A stretch of DNA of 64,000 bases from Bacteroides fluxus YIT 12057 (GCF_000195635.1 NZ_GL882621.1:49889-113888); one strand, 5' to 3'. Shown: positions 9,891-19,418, counted from the first letter of the stretch. Notes: generated by a model not told the origin, from the sequence alone. Program-made: numbers and translations.

Positions 9891-11039
9891 ATGGAAAAGA
9901 TTACTGTACCTTTTATTACAGGTGACGGAGTGGGCGCCGAGGTGACCCCATCCATGCAGGCTGTTGTAGATGCCGCTGTCAAGAAAGCCTATGACGGGAA
10001 GCGTGGCATTGAATGGAAAGAAGTTTTGGCAGGGGAACGTGCCTTTAAGGAGACTGGTTCATGGCTGCCGGAAGAGACGATGGAAGCTTTCCGTACTTAT
10101 AAGGTGGGCATTAAGGGCCCGTTGACGACACCTGTCGGCGGAGGAATCCGTTCCTTGAACGTGGCGTTGAGGCAGACACTCGATTTATATGTTTGCCTGC
10201 GCCCGGTGCGTTGGTACCGGGGAGTGGTTTCTCCGCTGAAGGAACCCCGTAAAGTGAATATGTGCGTGTTCCGTGAAAACACGGAAGATATCTATGCCGG
10301 AATCGAGTGGGAGGCCGGCACGCCGGAAGCCGAGAAGTTCTATCGTTTCCTGCATGATGAAATGGGGGTGACCAAAGTCCGTTTTCCCGGGACTTCTTCT
10401 TTTGGTGTGAAGCCTGTTTCCAGGGAAGGGACGGAACGTCTGGTGCGTGCTGCCTGTGAGTATGCGTTGGAGCACGGATTGCCTTCGGTGACACTGGTTC
10501 ATAAAGGAAATATCATGAAGTTCACCGAGGGAGGTTTTAAAAAATGGGGGTATGAGTTGGCGGAAAAGGAGTTCGGTAAGGAAATTGCGGAGGGCCGTCT
10601 GGTTATCAAGGACTGCATAGCCGACGCTTTCCTGCAAAACACGTTGCTCATTCCGGAAGAGTATTCCGTCATAGCCACGTTGAACTTGAACGGTGATTAC
10701 ATATCCGACCAGCTGGCGGCCATGGTAGGCGGTATCGGCATCGCCCCCGGTGCCAATGTCAATTACAGGACAGGACATGCCATCTTTGAGGCGACTCATG
10801 GTACGGCTCCCGCCATTGCGGGAAAAGATATCGTGAATCCCTGTTCCATCATTCTGTCTGCCGTCATGATGCTTCAGCATTGGGGGTGGAAGGAAGCGGC
10901 TTCTTTGGTGGAAAAGGCATTGGAGCAAAGTTTTGTCGAGGGACGTGCCACTGCCGATTTGGCCCGTTTCATGCCGGATGGAGTCTCTTTATCTACCTCC
11001 GCCTTTACAGAGGAGATTGTGGGAAGAATTGAAAAATAA
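9891..11039 (+). CDS. icd: NADP-type isocitrate dehydrogenase
   Basis: This 382-residue beta-decarboxylating dehydrogenase converts isocitrate to 2-oxoglutarate. The N-terminus [19 protein letters not shown], the substrate loop [33 protein letters not shown], and the metal/cofactor segment [19 protein letters not shown] followed by [17 protein letters not shown] are all recognisable. It is translationally close to acn (3-base gap) and 20 bases upstream of citrate synthase. I infer NADP use from the family; cofactor choice was not tested. Confidence 0.93.
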   Translation: MEKITVPFITGDGVGAEVTPSMQAVVDAAVKKAYDGKRGIEWKEVLAGERAFKETGSWLPEETMEAFRTYKVGIKGPLTTPVGGGIRSLNVALRQTLDLYVCLRPVRWYRGVVSPLKEPRKVNMCVFRENTEDIYAGIEWEAGTPEAEKFYRFLHDEMGVTKVRFPGTSSFGVKPVSREGTERLVRAACEYALEHGLPSVTLVHKGNIMKFTEGGFKKWGYELAEKEFGKEIAEGRLVIKDCIADAFLQNTLLIPEEYSVIATLNLNGDYISDQLAAMVGGIGIAPGANVNYRTGHAIFEATHGTAPAIAGKDIVNPCSIILSAVMMLQHWGWKEAASLVEKALEQSFVEGRATADLARFMPDGVSLSTSAFTEEIVGRIEK

Positions 11040-11059
11040 CAAAAAAAAACATACATGCC

Positions 11060-12403
11060 ATGAAAAAGGAATATTTGATTTATAAGCTTTCCGAGGATTT
11101 GAAGGAAGCCACCCGGATTGAGAACGAACTGTTCAAGAAGTTTGATGTGAAGCGCGGGTTGCGCAATGAGGACGGGACCGGTGTATTGGTCGGGCTGACC
11201 AAGATAGGCAATGTAGTGGGCTATGAACGCATTCCCGGAGGTGGCTTGAAGCCTATTCCCGGCAAGCTGTTCTACCGGGGCTATGACGTGGAGGATTTGG
11301 CGCATGCGGCCATCAGGGAAAAACGTTTCGGCTTTGAGGAGGTTGCCTATCTTTTGCTTTCCGGACGCTTGCCCGACAAGGAAGAACTGAAATCCTTCCT
11401 TGAACTGATTAACGACAATATGCCCCTGGAGCAAAAGACGAAGATGAACATCATCGAACTTGAGGGAAACAACATTATGAATATTCTGGCACGCAGCGTG
11501 CTCGAGATGTATCGCTTTGATCCTGCCGCCGACGATACTTCCCGTGACAATCTGATGCGCCAGAGCATTGAACTGATATCCAAGTTCCCTACCATCATTG
11601 CCTATGCCTACAATATGCTCCGGCATGCCACTCACGGGCGCTCCCTGCATATACGCCATCCGCAGGAGAACCTTTCCATAGCCGAGAATTTTCTCTATAT
11701 GCTGAAAAAGGATTATACCGAACTGGATGCCCGTACCCTTGACCTTCTGCTGGTGCTGCAGGCGGAACACGGCGGCGGTAACAATTCTACTTTTACCGTA
11801 CGCGTCACTTCTTCTACAGGAACCGACACTTACTCTGCGATAGCGGCAGGCATAGGTTCCTTGAAAGGGCCGCTCCATGGTGGAGCCAATATCCAGGTGG
11901 CAGATATGTTCCATCATTTGCAGGACAATATTCAGGACTGGACCAACGTAGATGAGATTGACACTTACTTCACCCGCATGTTGAATAAGGAAGTCTATAA
12001 TAAGACCGGGCTGATTTACGGTATCGGCCATGCTGTCTATACCATTTCAGATCCCCGTGCCATTCTTTTGAAAGAGCTGGCCCGTGACCTTGCCCGTGAA
12101 AAGGGGAAGGAACGGGAATTTGCCTTTCTCGAATTGTTGGAAGAACGTGCCATCGAAGTGTTTGGCCGTATAAAGAACAACGGAAAGACCGTCTCGAGCA
12201 ATGTTGATTTCTATTCGGGCTTTGTTTATGAGATGATTGGCTTGCCGCAAGAAATCTTCACGCCTCTGTTTGCCATGGCACGTATCGTGGGCTGGTGTGC
12301 CCACCGCAATGAAGAGTTGAACTTTGAAGGCAAGCGTATCATTCGTCCTGCCTACAAGAATGTTTTGGATGAGACGGCGTACGTGCCTATCAAGAAACGC
12401 TAA
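11060..12403 (+). CDS. gltA: Citrate synthase
   Basis: This enzyme condenses oxaloacetate and acetyl-CoA into citrate. At 447 residues it contains the active-site segments LLVLQAEHGGGNNSTFTVR (His), GSLKGPLHGGANIQV (His) and the later VDFYSGFVYEMIGLPQEIF with the catalytic Asp. It is the third gene of the acn-icd-gltA group, which is the biosynthetic oxidative TCA branch. The gene is followed by a 22-bp-period repeat array rather than a simple terminator. Confidence 0.95.
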   Translation: MKKEYLIYKLSEDLKEATRIENELFKKFDVKRGLRNEDGTGVLVGLTKIGNVVGYERIPGGGLKPIPGKLFYRGYDVEDLAHAAIREKRFGFEEVAYLLLSGRLPDKEELKSFLELINDNMPLEQKTKMNIIELEGNNIMNILARSVLEMYRFDPAADDTSRDNLMRQSIELISKFPTIIAYAYNMLRHATHGRSLHIRHPQENLSIAENFLYMLKKDYTELDARTLDLLLVLQAEHGGGNNSTFTVRVTSSTGTDTYSAIAAGIGSLKGPLHGGANIQVADMFHHLQDNIQDWTNVDEIDTYFTRMLNKEVYNKTGLIYGIGHAVYTISDPRAILLKELARDLAREKGKEREFAFLELLEERAIEVFGRIKNNGKTVSSNVDFYSGFVYEMIGLPQEIFTPLFAMARIVGWCAHRNEELNFEGKRIIRPAYKNVLDETAYVPIKKR

Positions 12404-12434
12404 GAACCGAAACTGGCTATTTTTAATCGTTCCA

Positions 12435-12522
12435 TCATGGAGTAAAAATCGTTCCTCCATGGTGGAACGATTTTTACCCCACGGTGGAACGAAATTTTCT
12501 CCATGGTGGAACGATTCTTCTT
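12435..12522 (+). repeat. Intergenic 22-bp-period repeat array 1
   Basis: Units beginning CCATGGTGGAACGA start at 12457, 12479 and 12501, exactly 22 bases apart, and a degenerate unit (TCATGGAG) begins 22 bases earlier at 12435. The unit contains the near-palindrome TTCCTCCATGGTGGAA; an inverted partial copy (ATCGTTCCATCATGG) lies just upstream. The array fills the gap between gltA and the steroid-reductase promoter. Confidence 0.75.
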
Positions 12523-12601
12523 TCGTATCTTCGCAGCTTAATCTTCTTAGGAAAAAACGTTGGCTTTTGCATGAAAAATTTTAATTATCCGGGGAAAACG
12601 A

Positions 12602-12631
12602 TTTGATTGTCGTGAGTTTTCTGTATCTTTG
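12602..12631 (+). promoter_or_regulatory. Promoter of the steroid-reduction cluster
   Basis: TTTG at 12602-12605 and TATCTTTG at 12624-12631, 18 bases apart, match the Bacteroides -33/-7 consensus. The ATG of the 5-alpha-reductase-like gene follows 20 bases after the -7 element. Confidence 0.65.
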
Positions 12632-12651
12632 CTTCGCTTAAATAAAGGACT

Positions 12652-13422
12652 ATGAATCAGGAAACTTTTCAGCTCTTTCTGTGGGTGATGAGTGCTGTGG
12701 CATTGATTGTCTTTATTGCGCTCTATTTTGTCAAAGCCGGTTATGGCATGTTCCGTACCGCCTCGTGGGGAATTTCCATCAATAATAAATGGGCCTGGGT
12801 ACTAATGGAAGCACCGGTCTTTGTCGTCATGTTTCTGCTGTGGGGAAGAAGCGGAACCGGTTTTTCCCTGCCGGAATATTTATTTTTCCTCTTGTTCCAG
12901 TTGCACTATCTCCAGCGCGCATTCATTTTCCCTTTTCTGCTGAAGGGAAAAGGCCGGATGCCATTGGCCATCATGGCAATGGGGATTGTTTTCAATGTGC
13001 TGAACGGGGTCATGCAGGCCGGCGGGCTATTCTATTTTGCACCGGCCGGGCTTTATGCCGACGGTTGGGCCTATCTGTTGAAACCCCATGCGGTGACCGG
13101 TATCTTTTTATTCTTTCTGGGCATGGGTATCAACCTCCATTCTGACCGTGTAATACGTCATCTTCGTAAACCCGGTGATACAAGGCACTATTTGCCCGGC
13201 GGCGGGTTGTACCGGTATGTCACTTCGGCCAATTATCTGGGTGAGCTGGTGGAGTGGACAGGATTTGCGGTTCTGACGGCTTCGCCTGCAGCGTGGGTGT
13301 TCGTGTGGTGGACTTTTGCTAATTTGGTTCCCCGTGCCGATGCCATTCACCGTCATTACCGGGATGAATTCGGTGATGAAGCGGTAGGAAAACGCAAGCG
13401 TATTATACCTTTTATTTATTGA
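12652..13422 (+). CDS. Steroid 5-alpha-reductase family membrane protein
   Basis: This 256-residue protein has about six hydrophobic segments and the C-terminal signature of 3-oxo-5-alpha-steroid 4-dehydrogenases: GMGINLHSDRVIRHLRKPGD near residue 158, the NADPH/substrate segment YVTSANYLGELVEWTG near residue 195, and the ending KRKRIIPFIY, which mirrors the eukaryotic SRD5A C-terminus. The family reduces the delta-4 double bond of 3-keto steroids with NADPH. It heads a three-gene plus-strand unit with its own promoter, followed by an old-yellow-enzyme reductase and an SDR. From published work on Bacteroidales that I recall, such a trio converts 3-oxo bile acids to allo forms; activity on bile acids versus host steroids here is inference. 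Confidence 0.85.
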   Translation: MNQETFQLFLWVMSAVALIVFIALYFVKAGYGMFRTASWGISINNKWAWVLMEAPVFVVMFLLWGRSGTGFSLPEYLFFLLFQLHYLQRAFIFPFLLKGKGRMPLAIMAMGIVFNVLNGVMQAGGLFYFAPAGLYADGWAYLLKPHAVTGIFLFFLGMGINLHSDRVIRHLRKPGDTRHYLPGGGLYRYVTSANYLGELVEWTGFAVLTASPAAWVFVWWTFANLVPRADAIHRHYRDEFGDEAVGKRKRIIPFIY

Positions 13423-13466
13423 AAGGACAGGTAAAGGAACATAATCAGTAAAATACAAATAATAAC

Positions 13467-14690
13467 ATGGAATCGAAATTGTTTACTCCCGTTACTTTCG
13501 GACCGCTGACCTTGAGGAACCGTACTATCCGTTCGGCTGCTTTTGAAAGCATGTGTCCCGGTAATGCGCCTTCGGATATGTTGCTTGATTATCATCGTTC
13601 CGTTGCGGCAGGTGGAGTAGGGATGACTACTATCGCGTATGCGGCGGTTACGCGGAGCGGCTTGTCTTTTGACCGTCAATTGTGGATGCGTCCGGAAATA
13701 GTTCCCGGATTGCGGCGGATAACGGATGCGGTGCATGCGGAAGGGGCCGCTGCCGGCATACAGTTGGGACACTGCGGAAACATGTCTCACAAGAGTATTT
13801 GCGGTTGCACTCCGGTTGGAGCAAGCGGAGGATTCAACCTTTATTCCCCGACTTTTGTCCGGGGACTTCGTGCGGATGAACTTCCGGATTTGGCGCGTGC
13901 GTACGGGCGGTCGGTCAATCTGGCCCGTGAAGCAGGATTTGACTCGGTGGAAATTCATGCGGGACATGGCTATCTCATCAGCCAGTTTTTGTCGCCTTCC
14001 ACCAATCATCGTAAAGATGAGTTTGGAGGCTCTTTGGAAAACCGGATGCGTTTCATGGATATGGTTATGGAAGAGGTGATGGAAGCGGCCGGAAGTGATA
14101 TGGCTGTTCTGGTGAAGATGAATATGCGCGACGGTTTCCGCGGAGGCATGGAGATGGATGAAACGATGCAGGTGGCACGGCGTCTGGAACAGTCGGGTGC
14201 ACATGCGTTGGTCCTGAGCGGGGGATTTGTCAGCAAGGCTCCGATGTATGTGATGCGTGGGGAGATGCCGATTCGTTCCATGACGCACTATATGGCCTGC
14301 TGGTGGTTGAAGTATGGAGTGCGCATGGTAGGCAAGTGGATGATTCCTACTGTTCCCTTCAGGGAAGCATATTTTCTGGAAGATGCATTGAAATTCCGTG
14401 CGGCGTTGAAAATGCCCTTGGTCTATGTAGGAGGGCTGGTTTCCCGCACGAAGATTGACGAAGTGCTGAATGATGGCTTCGAAGCTGTGCAAATGGCGCG
14501 TGCGCTGCTGAATGAACCGGGGTTCGTCAACCGCATGCGTGCGGAGGAGAATGCCCGTTGCGGCTGTAAGCACAGCAATTATTGCATTGCCCGCATGTAT
14601 TCCATAGAAATGGCCTGCCATCAGCATTTGCAGGAGGAGCTTCCTGCCTGTTTGGGGAAGGAGATTGAAAGGCTGGAATCTAACGGGTGA
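13467..14690 (+). CDS. Old yellow enzyme-family steroid reductase (5-beta-reductase-like)
   Basis: This FMN-dependent TIM-barrel NADH:flavin oxidoreductase has 407 residues. The N-terminus TPVTFGPLTLRNRTIRSA, the His-containing FDSVEIHAGHGYLISQFLSP near residue 160 and the DEFGGSLENRMRF motif near residue 184 are typical. It has only the barrel; the C-terminal FAD/NAD domains of 2,4-dienoyl-CoA reductase and BaiCD/BaiH are absent. The cluster-binding motif of that family is degraded: CKHSNYC has Ser where the usual CxxCNxxC-type second Cys would be. In the three-gene context I infer a delta-4-3-ketosteroid 5-beta reductase or oxidase role. Confidence 0.8.
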   Translation: MESKLFTPVTFGPLTLRNRTIRSAAFESMCPGNAPSDMLLDYHRSVAAGGVGMTTIAYAAVTRSGLSFDRQLWMRPEIVPGLRRITDAVHAEGAAAGIQLGHCGNMSHKSICGCTPVGASGGFNLYSPTFVRGLRADELPDLARAYGRSVNLAREAGFDSVEIHAGHGYLISQFLSPSTNHRKDEFGGSLENRMRFMDMVMEEVMEAAGSDMAVLVKMNMRDGFRGGMEMDETMQVARRLEQSGAHALVLSGGFVSKAPMYVMRGEMPIRSMTHYMACWWLKYGVRMVGKWMIPTVPFREAYFLEDALKFRAALKMPLVYVGGLVSRTKIDEVLNDGFEAVQMARALLNEPGFVNRMRAEENARCGCKHSNYCIARMYSIEMACHQHLQEELPACLGKEIERLESNG

Positions 14691-14742
14691 ATTTGCGTGC
14701 CGGAGTAGGACGGATAGTACTAACTAATTATCAATTATCAAA

Positions 14743-15582
14743 GTGAAACTTGCAATTATAACTGGTGCCGACGGAGGGATGGGCACGGAAATAACACGGG
14801 CTGTTGCCATGGCCGGATATCAGGTTGTCATGGCCTGCTATCGTCCGCAAAAGGCCGAAGAGGTATGCAGGAAGTTGGTGCATGAAACCGGTAACCCGCA
14901 TCTGGAAGTGCTGGGCATTGATTTGGCTTCCTTGTCTTCCGTGGCTTCCTTTGCGGAACTAATTTTGGGCCGCGGGCAGCAGATAGCCCTGCTTATGAAT
15001 AATGCGGGTACAATGGAAACCGGACGCCGTACAACGGAAGACGGGCTGGAACGTACGGTGAGTGTGAATTACGTAGCTCCTTATCTGCTTACCCGAAAGT
15101 TGCTTCCGTTGATGGGGCAAGGAAGCCGGATAGTGAATATGGTATCTTGTACGTATGCTATAGGCCGTCTTGACTTCCCGGATTTTTTTCTTCAGGGGAA
15201 AAAGGGGGCTTTTTGGCGGATTCCTATTTACAGCAATACCAAGCTGGCCTTGACGCTTTTTACCATTGATTTGTCTAATCGGTTGAGGGATAAAGGGATA
15301 ATTGTCAATGCGGCAGATCCGGGGATTGTATCTACCAATATCATTACCATGCATATGTGGTTCGACCCGTTGACGGATATTCTTTTCCGCCCTTTTATCC
15401 GGACACCCCGTCAAGGAGCGGCTACAGCCATCAGCTTATTGCTGGATGAAGATACGGGGAAACGCACAGGGACCTTGAATGCCAGTTGCCGTCCTAAATT
15501 GCTTTCCGAGAAATATACCCGGCATCAACAGATGGCGGATTTATGGGACCGGACGGAGGAAATCGTGAAGAAATGGCTATGA
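14743..15582 (+). CDS. Short-chain dehydrogenase, probable 3-hydroxysteroid dehydrogenase
   Basis: This 279-residue Rossmann-fold SDR has TGADGGMG at residues 7-14, NNAG near residue 86 and the catalytic YSNTK near residue 164 with upstream Ser in VSCTYA. The start codon is GTG. It is 52 bases after the old-yellow-enzyme gene and completes the steroid cluster, so a 3-keto/3-hydroxy steroid interconversion (likely 3-beta) is the best inference; stereochemistry cannot be read from the sequence. A long imperfect hairpin follows at once. Confidence 0.78.
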   Translation: MKLAIITGADGGMGTEITRAVAMAGYQVVMACYRPQKAEEVCRKLVHETGNPHLEVLGIDLASLSSVASFAELILGRGQQIALLMNNAGTMETGRRTTEDGLERTVSVNYVAPYLLTRKLLPLMGQGSRIVNMVSCTYAIGRLDFPDFFLQGKKGAFWRIPIYSNTKLALTLFTIDLSNRLRDKGIIVNAADPGIVSTNIITMHMWFDPLTDILFRPFIRTPRQGAATAISLLLDEDTGKRTGTLNASCRPKLLSEKYTRHQQMADLWDRTEEIVKKWL

Positions 15583-15588
15583 GACAAG

Positions 15589-15743
15589 AAGCAGATGTGT
15601 CAAAATAAAGATTTAGAACCCAAATAACACGAATTACACAACCCTGCTTTTTAATGACTCCTGATAATCAGCGATGATCAGATTTGCTTTTTTTGCGTAA
15701 TTTGTGCTATTTGCGTTCTTTCATCAGTTTTGACACACCTGCT
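15589..15743. repeat. 155-bp imperfect hairpin, MITE-like or double terminator
   Basis: The outer arms AAGCAGATGTGTCAAAA (15589-15605) and TTTTGACACACCTGCTT (15727-15743) pair at 16 of 17 positions. Inner arms AAATAACACGAATTAC and GTAATTTGTGCTATTT also pair well. A small hairpin CTGATAATCAG lies in the centre. No gene is present. It separates convergent SDR and pfkA genes. Confidence 0.7.
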
Positions 15744-15771
15744 TCATATGATAATACGTAGAACGCTAGGG

Positions 15772-16752
15772 TCAGATAGACAATTCCCTCAATACATTTA
15801 CCAAATCTTTTTTGATGGGTTTGTCATTCTTTATGGCTTTTGTGAAAGGAACATAAACCACTTCGTCGTGGTCGATGCCGATCATGACATTGCGTTGTCC
15901 TTCCATAATGGCATCAATGGCTGCCGCACCCAGACGGCTGGCAAGGATGCGGTCGTGGGCTGTCGGGCTGCCGCCGCGTTGCAAGTGGCCGAGGATAGTT
16001 ACACGTACGTCATATCCGGGATATTCGTTTTTTACACGTTCTGCATAGTGCATGGCTCCGCCGGTCAGTTCGCTTTCGGCTACCAGCACGATACTGCTGT
16101 TCTTTGACTTTCGGAAACCGTTCTTGATGAATTCTTCCAGTTGGTCCACTTCGGTGCTGAATTCCGGGATGATGGCAGCTTCTGCTCCGGAAGCGATGGC
16201 GCCGTTCAACGCGAGGAAACCGGCGTCACGTCCCATGACTTCAACGAAGAAGAGGCGTTCGTGTGAGGTTGCCGTATCACGGATTTTATCCACCGCATCC
16301 AGAATGGTGTTCAGGGCCGTGTCATAGCCTATGGTGGTATCTGTTCCGTAGAGGTCGTTGTCAATGGTTCCCGGCAATCCGATGCAGGGAATGTCGAATT
16401 CTTGTGCAAATATGCGGGCGCCGGACAATGAACCGTCACCGCCGATTACGACCAGGGCGTCGATACCTTCCTTTTTCATGTTGTCGTATGCTGTCTGGCG
16501 TCCTTCCGGAGTCATGAACTCTTTACAGCGTGCAGTCTTAAGGATAGTACCTCCCACCTGGATGATATTGCTTACGTTCTGACTTTTGAATTCTTTGATT
16601 TCGCCGGTAACCAAACCTTTGTAACCTCTATATATACCTTTTACTGAAAGTCCGTTGTAGATGGCTGCGCGCGTCACGGCGCGGATGGCAGCATTCATTC
16701 CCGGAGCATCTCCTCCGGAGGTCAGGATACCGATACACTTAACTGTTCCCAT
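15772..16752 (-). CDS. pfkA: ATP-dependent 6-phosphofructokinase
   Basis: This glycolytic enzyme phosphorylates fructose 6-phosphate. The 326-residue length and the motifs [18 protein letters not shown] (N-terminus), [31 protein letters not shown] (catalytic Asp) and [19 protein letters not shown] fit the bacterial ATP-PFK family. A single-gene unit: a -7 element (TATCTTTG, minus) lies 35 bases upstream at 16787-16794. Confidence 0.95.
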   Translation of the reverse strand: MGTVKCIGILTSGGDAPGMNAAIRAVTRAAIYNGLSVKGIYRGYKGLVTGEIKEFKSQNVSNIIQVGGTILKTARCKEFMTPEGRQTAYDNMKKEGIDALVVIGGDGSLSGARIFAQEFDIPCIGLPGTIDNDLYGTDTTIGYDTALNTILDAVDKIRDTATSHERLFFVEVMGRDAGFLALNGAIASGAEAAIIPEFSTEVDQLEEFIKNGFRKSKNSSIVLVAESELTGGAMHYAERVKNEYPGYDVRVTILGHLQRGGSPTAHDRILASRLGAAAIDAIMEGQRNVMIGIDHDEVVYVPFTKAIKNDKPIKKDLVNVLRELSI

Positions 16753-16786
16753 AACAATCTTTTTGTTTAGTGTTAATAATCGGGGG

Positions 16787-16794
16787 CAAAGATA
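16787..16794 (-). promoter_or_regulatory. Bacteroides -7 element of pfkA
   Basis: TATCTTTG on the minus strand, 35 bases before the pfkA start. No clear -33 partner is seen. Confidence 0.5.
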
Positions 16795-16862
16795 GCAAAA
16801 AGCTGAGGGCGTGACTAATAAATTACGTTAATTTGCTGTCCCGTAAGTAGTACATTTTGTCT

Positions 16863-17726
16863 TTAAAGTCTTGATTTTATCGCCTCGGATATTTCCTCCA
16901 TCAGCCATTTGGGAGTGGAGGTGGCCCCGCATACTCCGATAGAGTCGGCACCGGTCAACAGAGAATTGTCTATCTCTTCAGCGCTGTCTATTAAATGCGA
17001 ATTCGGATTGACCTTCTTGCATTCACTGAACAGCATCTTCCCGTTGGAACTTTTTTTGCCGCTGACAAAGAACACCAGGTCGTGTGAAGCGGCAAACCTC
17101 CGGATGTTGGGAATACGGTTGGCCACTTGCCGGCAGATGGTGTCGTAGTACTCGAAAGTAACTTCGGGGGATATATGTTCTTTGATGTACTCTACGATGT
17201 CCTGAAATTCATCCAGGGATTTCGTGGTTTGGGAATAAAGGCGGATGCTTTTGCTGAAGTCCAGGTTCTTGGCCTCTTCCAATTTCTCGATGACAATGGC
17301 TTCCCCTACAGTCTGGCCTACAAGTCCCAGTACTTCCGCATGGCCGTTTTTGCCATAAATGACGATTTGCTTCTCCCCTCCGTCTTCCTGTGTGTATTCC
17401 TGCTTGATTTTTTTTTGCAGGCGGAGCACGACCGGACAGGTGGCGTCGATTATCTCGATGTTGTTCCGGCGGGCGATGGCGTAGGTCTCAGGGGGCTCTC
17501 CATGTGCACGCAGCAACACTTTGGCATTGTGCAGATGGTTGAATTCATCATGGTTGATGGTGATAAGACCCATTTCTTTCAGACGTTCCACTTCACGGCT
17601 GTTGTGCACGATGTCTCCAAGACAGTACAATGTACCGCCGTTTGTCAACTCCTCTTCAGCCTTGTTTATCGCGGTGACTACTCCGAAGCAAAAGCCGGAG
17701 CCTTCATCTATTTCAACTTTTGTCAT
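16863..17726 (-). CDS. ispH: 4-hydroxy-3-methylbut-2-enyl diphosphate reductase
   Basis: This [4Fe-4S] enzyme performs the last step of the non-mevalonate isoprenoid pathway, yielding IPP and DMAPP. I start it at the ATG at 17726 ([17 protein letters not shown]) because that ATG overlaps the cmk stop (ATGA) and the family begins at this point; an upstream in-frame start at 17771 would lie wholly within cmk. The conserved cysteines are visible in GFCFGV, DATCPVV and VCGATSTP, and the substrate His in RAHGEPP. It is coupled to cmk. Confidence 0.93.
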   Translation of the reverse strand: MTKVEIDEGSGFCFGVVTAINKAEEELTNGGTLYCLGDIVHNSREVERLKEMGLITINHDEFNHLHNAKVLLRAHGEPPETYAIARRNNIEIIDATCPVVLRLQKKIKQEYTQEDGGEKQIVIYGKNGHAEVLGLVGQTVGEAIVIEKLEEAKNLDFSKSIRLYSQTTKSLDEFQDIVEYIKEHISPEVTFEYYDTICRQVANRIPNIRRFAASHDLVFFVSGKKSSNGKMLFSECKKVNPNSHLIDSAEEIDNSLLTGADSIGVCGATSTPKWLMEEISEAIKSRL

Positions 17727-18421
17727 GGTTCCTGTTCTTTTACGACAATATTGAACTGCTCTGCGAGCCATTCCTTCTGTTGGGCAATTGTCAAGTTGCT
17801 GTTGTCCAACAGCAAGGCGTCGTCGGCCTTGCGCAGGGGACTTACTTCGCGGTTCTGGTCAATATAGTCCCGCTGCCTCACGTTCTCCAGTATTTCATCG
17901 AAGCTGGCTTCCTGTCCTTTCGCTTTCAGCTCGTCATAGCGGCGTTGTGCGCGTATTTCAGGGGTAGCGGTCACGAAAATTTTCAGTTCGGCGTCCGGAA
18001 ACACAGTAGTGCCTATGTCTCTTCCGTCCATGACAATGCCCTTGGCTTTTCCCATTTCCTGCTGTTGCGCTACCATGGCTTCGCGGACAAAGCCCAAGGC
18101 GGCAACGGGACTTACACGGGAGGAAACTTCCATCGTGCGGATCTTGTTTTCTACGTTCACCCCGTTCAGGTAAGTATCCGGACGCCCGGTTTCCGGATTC
18201 AATTGAAATGAAATATGGATATCTCCGATATGCTTCTCCAATTTTTCAGTATCTATCCGGTCGCCCTGGAAAATACCGTTTTCAATGCTGTATAGAGTCA
18301 CGGCACGATACATGGCACCGCTGTCTATATAAATATAACCTATCTCGCGGGCAAGGTCTTTGGCCATTGTGCTTTTTCCGCAAGAGGAGAAGCCGTCTAT
18401 TGCTATCGTTATCTTTTTCAT
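17723..18421 (-). CDS. cmk: Cytidylate kinase
   Basis: This 232-residue P-loop kinase phosphorylates CMP and dCMP. The N-terminus [22 protein letters not shown] contains the Walker [13 protein letters not shown] the CMP site, and [23 protein letters not shown] the conserved RDIG segment. The stop overlaps the ispH start by ATGA. The cmk-ispH pairing is common in bacteria. Confidence 0.94.
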   Translation of the reverse strand: MKKITIAIDGFSSCGKSTMAKDLAREIGYIYIDSGAMYRAVTLYSIENGIFQGDRIDTEKLEKHIGDIHISFQLNPETGRPDTYLNGVNVENKIRTMEVSSRVSPVAALGFVREAMVAQQQEMGKAKGIVMDGRDIGTTVFPDAELKIFVTATPEIRAQRRYDELKAKGQEASFDEILENVRQRDYIDQNREVSPLRKADDALLLDNSNLTIAQQKEWLAEQFNIVVKEQEP

Positions 18422-18663
18422 CAGGAATGATATTTATGCTATGTGTATTTTATAAGGTATATAACAAATTACAACGAAAAAGGAAAATGCCTTTTTCAAT
18501 ATTTCATTGAAAATTCCGGCCAAAGATACTGTATTTTTAAAATATCTCATTACTTTTGTCGCACAAATGCAGACAGGTGCTTCCGAAGGTTTAAAAAAAC
18601 GAAAATCCGATGCTTGTTATGTGAAAAAAGCAGGTTAAGCGTGAACAGTCATTGGAAAAGTAC

Positions 18664-18671
18664 TATATTTG
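18664..18671 (+). promoter_or_regulatory. Bacteroides -7 element of tonB
   Basis: TATATTTG lies 41 bases before the tonB ATG. The 290-base gap between cmk and tonB otherwise holds no recognisable gene. Confidence 0.5.
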
Positions 18672-18711
18672 CAGAAAATGAGAAACACTTATAATCAATT
18701 TTATAAATTTT

Positions 18712-19398
18712 ATGGAAGTTAAAAAATCACCTAAAGCAGACTTGGAGAACAAGAAATCTACATGGATGCTAATCGGTTATGTAATTGTGCTCGCTTTCAT
18801 GTTCGTTGCGTTTGAATGGACTAAGCGTGATATCAAGATTGATACGAGCCAAGCTATTGCCGATGTAATTTTTGAAGAGGAAATCATTCCTATTACTGAA
18901 CAGCCGGAGCAAGCTACGCCTCCTCCCCCTGAGGCTCCCTCAATTCCGGAAACACTGACAATTGTGGAAGATGATGCCGATGTAGAAGAAACGACTATTG
19001 CCTCTACTGAAGATGTAGGACAAAAAGTGGAAATCAAATATGTGCCTGTTGCCGTTGAAGAAGAAGAACCGGAAGAGCAGACTATCTTTGAAATCGTAGA
19101 AGAAGCGCCTGAGTTCATAAATGGCGGTATGGCAGGTTTGATGCAGTATCTGAGCAAGAACATCAAGTATCCTACGATTGCGCAGGAAAATGGTACGCAA
19201 GGTCGTGTTGTTGTACAGTTTGTGGTTAACAGAGACGGTAGTATCGTTGACGCCAAGGTTATGAGAGGGGTTGACCCGTATCTGGATAAAGAAGCGCTTC
19301 GCGTGATTAACTCAATGCCGAAATGGAAACCGGGTAAGCAACGCGGTAAACCGGTTCGTTGTAGATATACAGTACCTGTAATGTTCAGATTGCAGTAA
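18712..19398 (+). CDS. tonB: TonB energy transducer
   Basis: This 228-residue protein has one N-terminal membrane segment (residues 19-36), an acidic and proline-rich periplasmic linker with Pro/Glu runs (residues 55-130) and a C-terminal TonB domain (GRVVVQFVVNRDGSIVDAKV, then MPKWKPGKQRGKPV). It transmits proton-motive force to TonB-dependent receptors. Unlike the textbook arrangement the ExbB/ExbD genes are 3 kb away (22.3-24.7 kb) in a separate unit. A strong terminator follows. Confidence 0.92.
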   Translation: MEVKKSPKADLENKKSTWMLIGYVIVLAFMFVAFEWTKRDIKIDTSQAIADVIFEEEIIPITEQPEQATPPPPEAPSIPETLTIVEDDADVEETTIASTEDVGQKVEIKYVPVAVEEEEPEEQTIFEIVEEAPEFINGGMAGLMQYLSKNIKYPTIAQENGTQGRVVVQFVVNRDGSIVDAKVMRGVDPYLDKEALRVINSMPKWKPGKQRGKPVRCRYTVPVMFRLQ

Positions 19399-19418
19399 TG
19401 AGATAAAATAAGAGGGAA

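Noticed and set aside
10874..12031. A long (385-codon) minus-strand frame
   Set aside because: It lies opposite citrate synthase and isocitrate dehydrogenase, both certain; it is a shadow frame produced by codon bias.
13416..14627. A 403-codon minus-strand frame
   Set aside because: It is antisense to the old-yellow-enzyme gene, whose motifs are intact; low-complexity His/Arg-rich composition marks it as a shadow.
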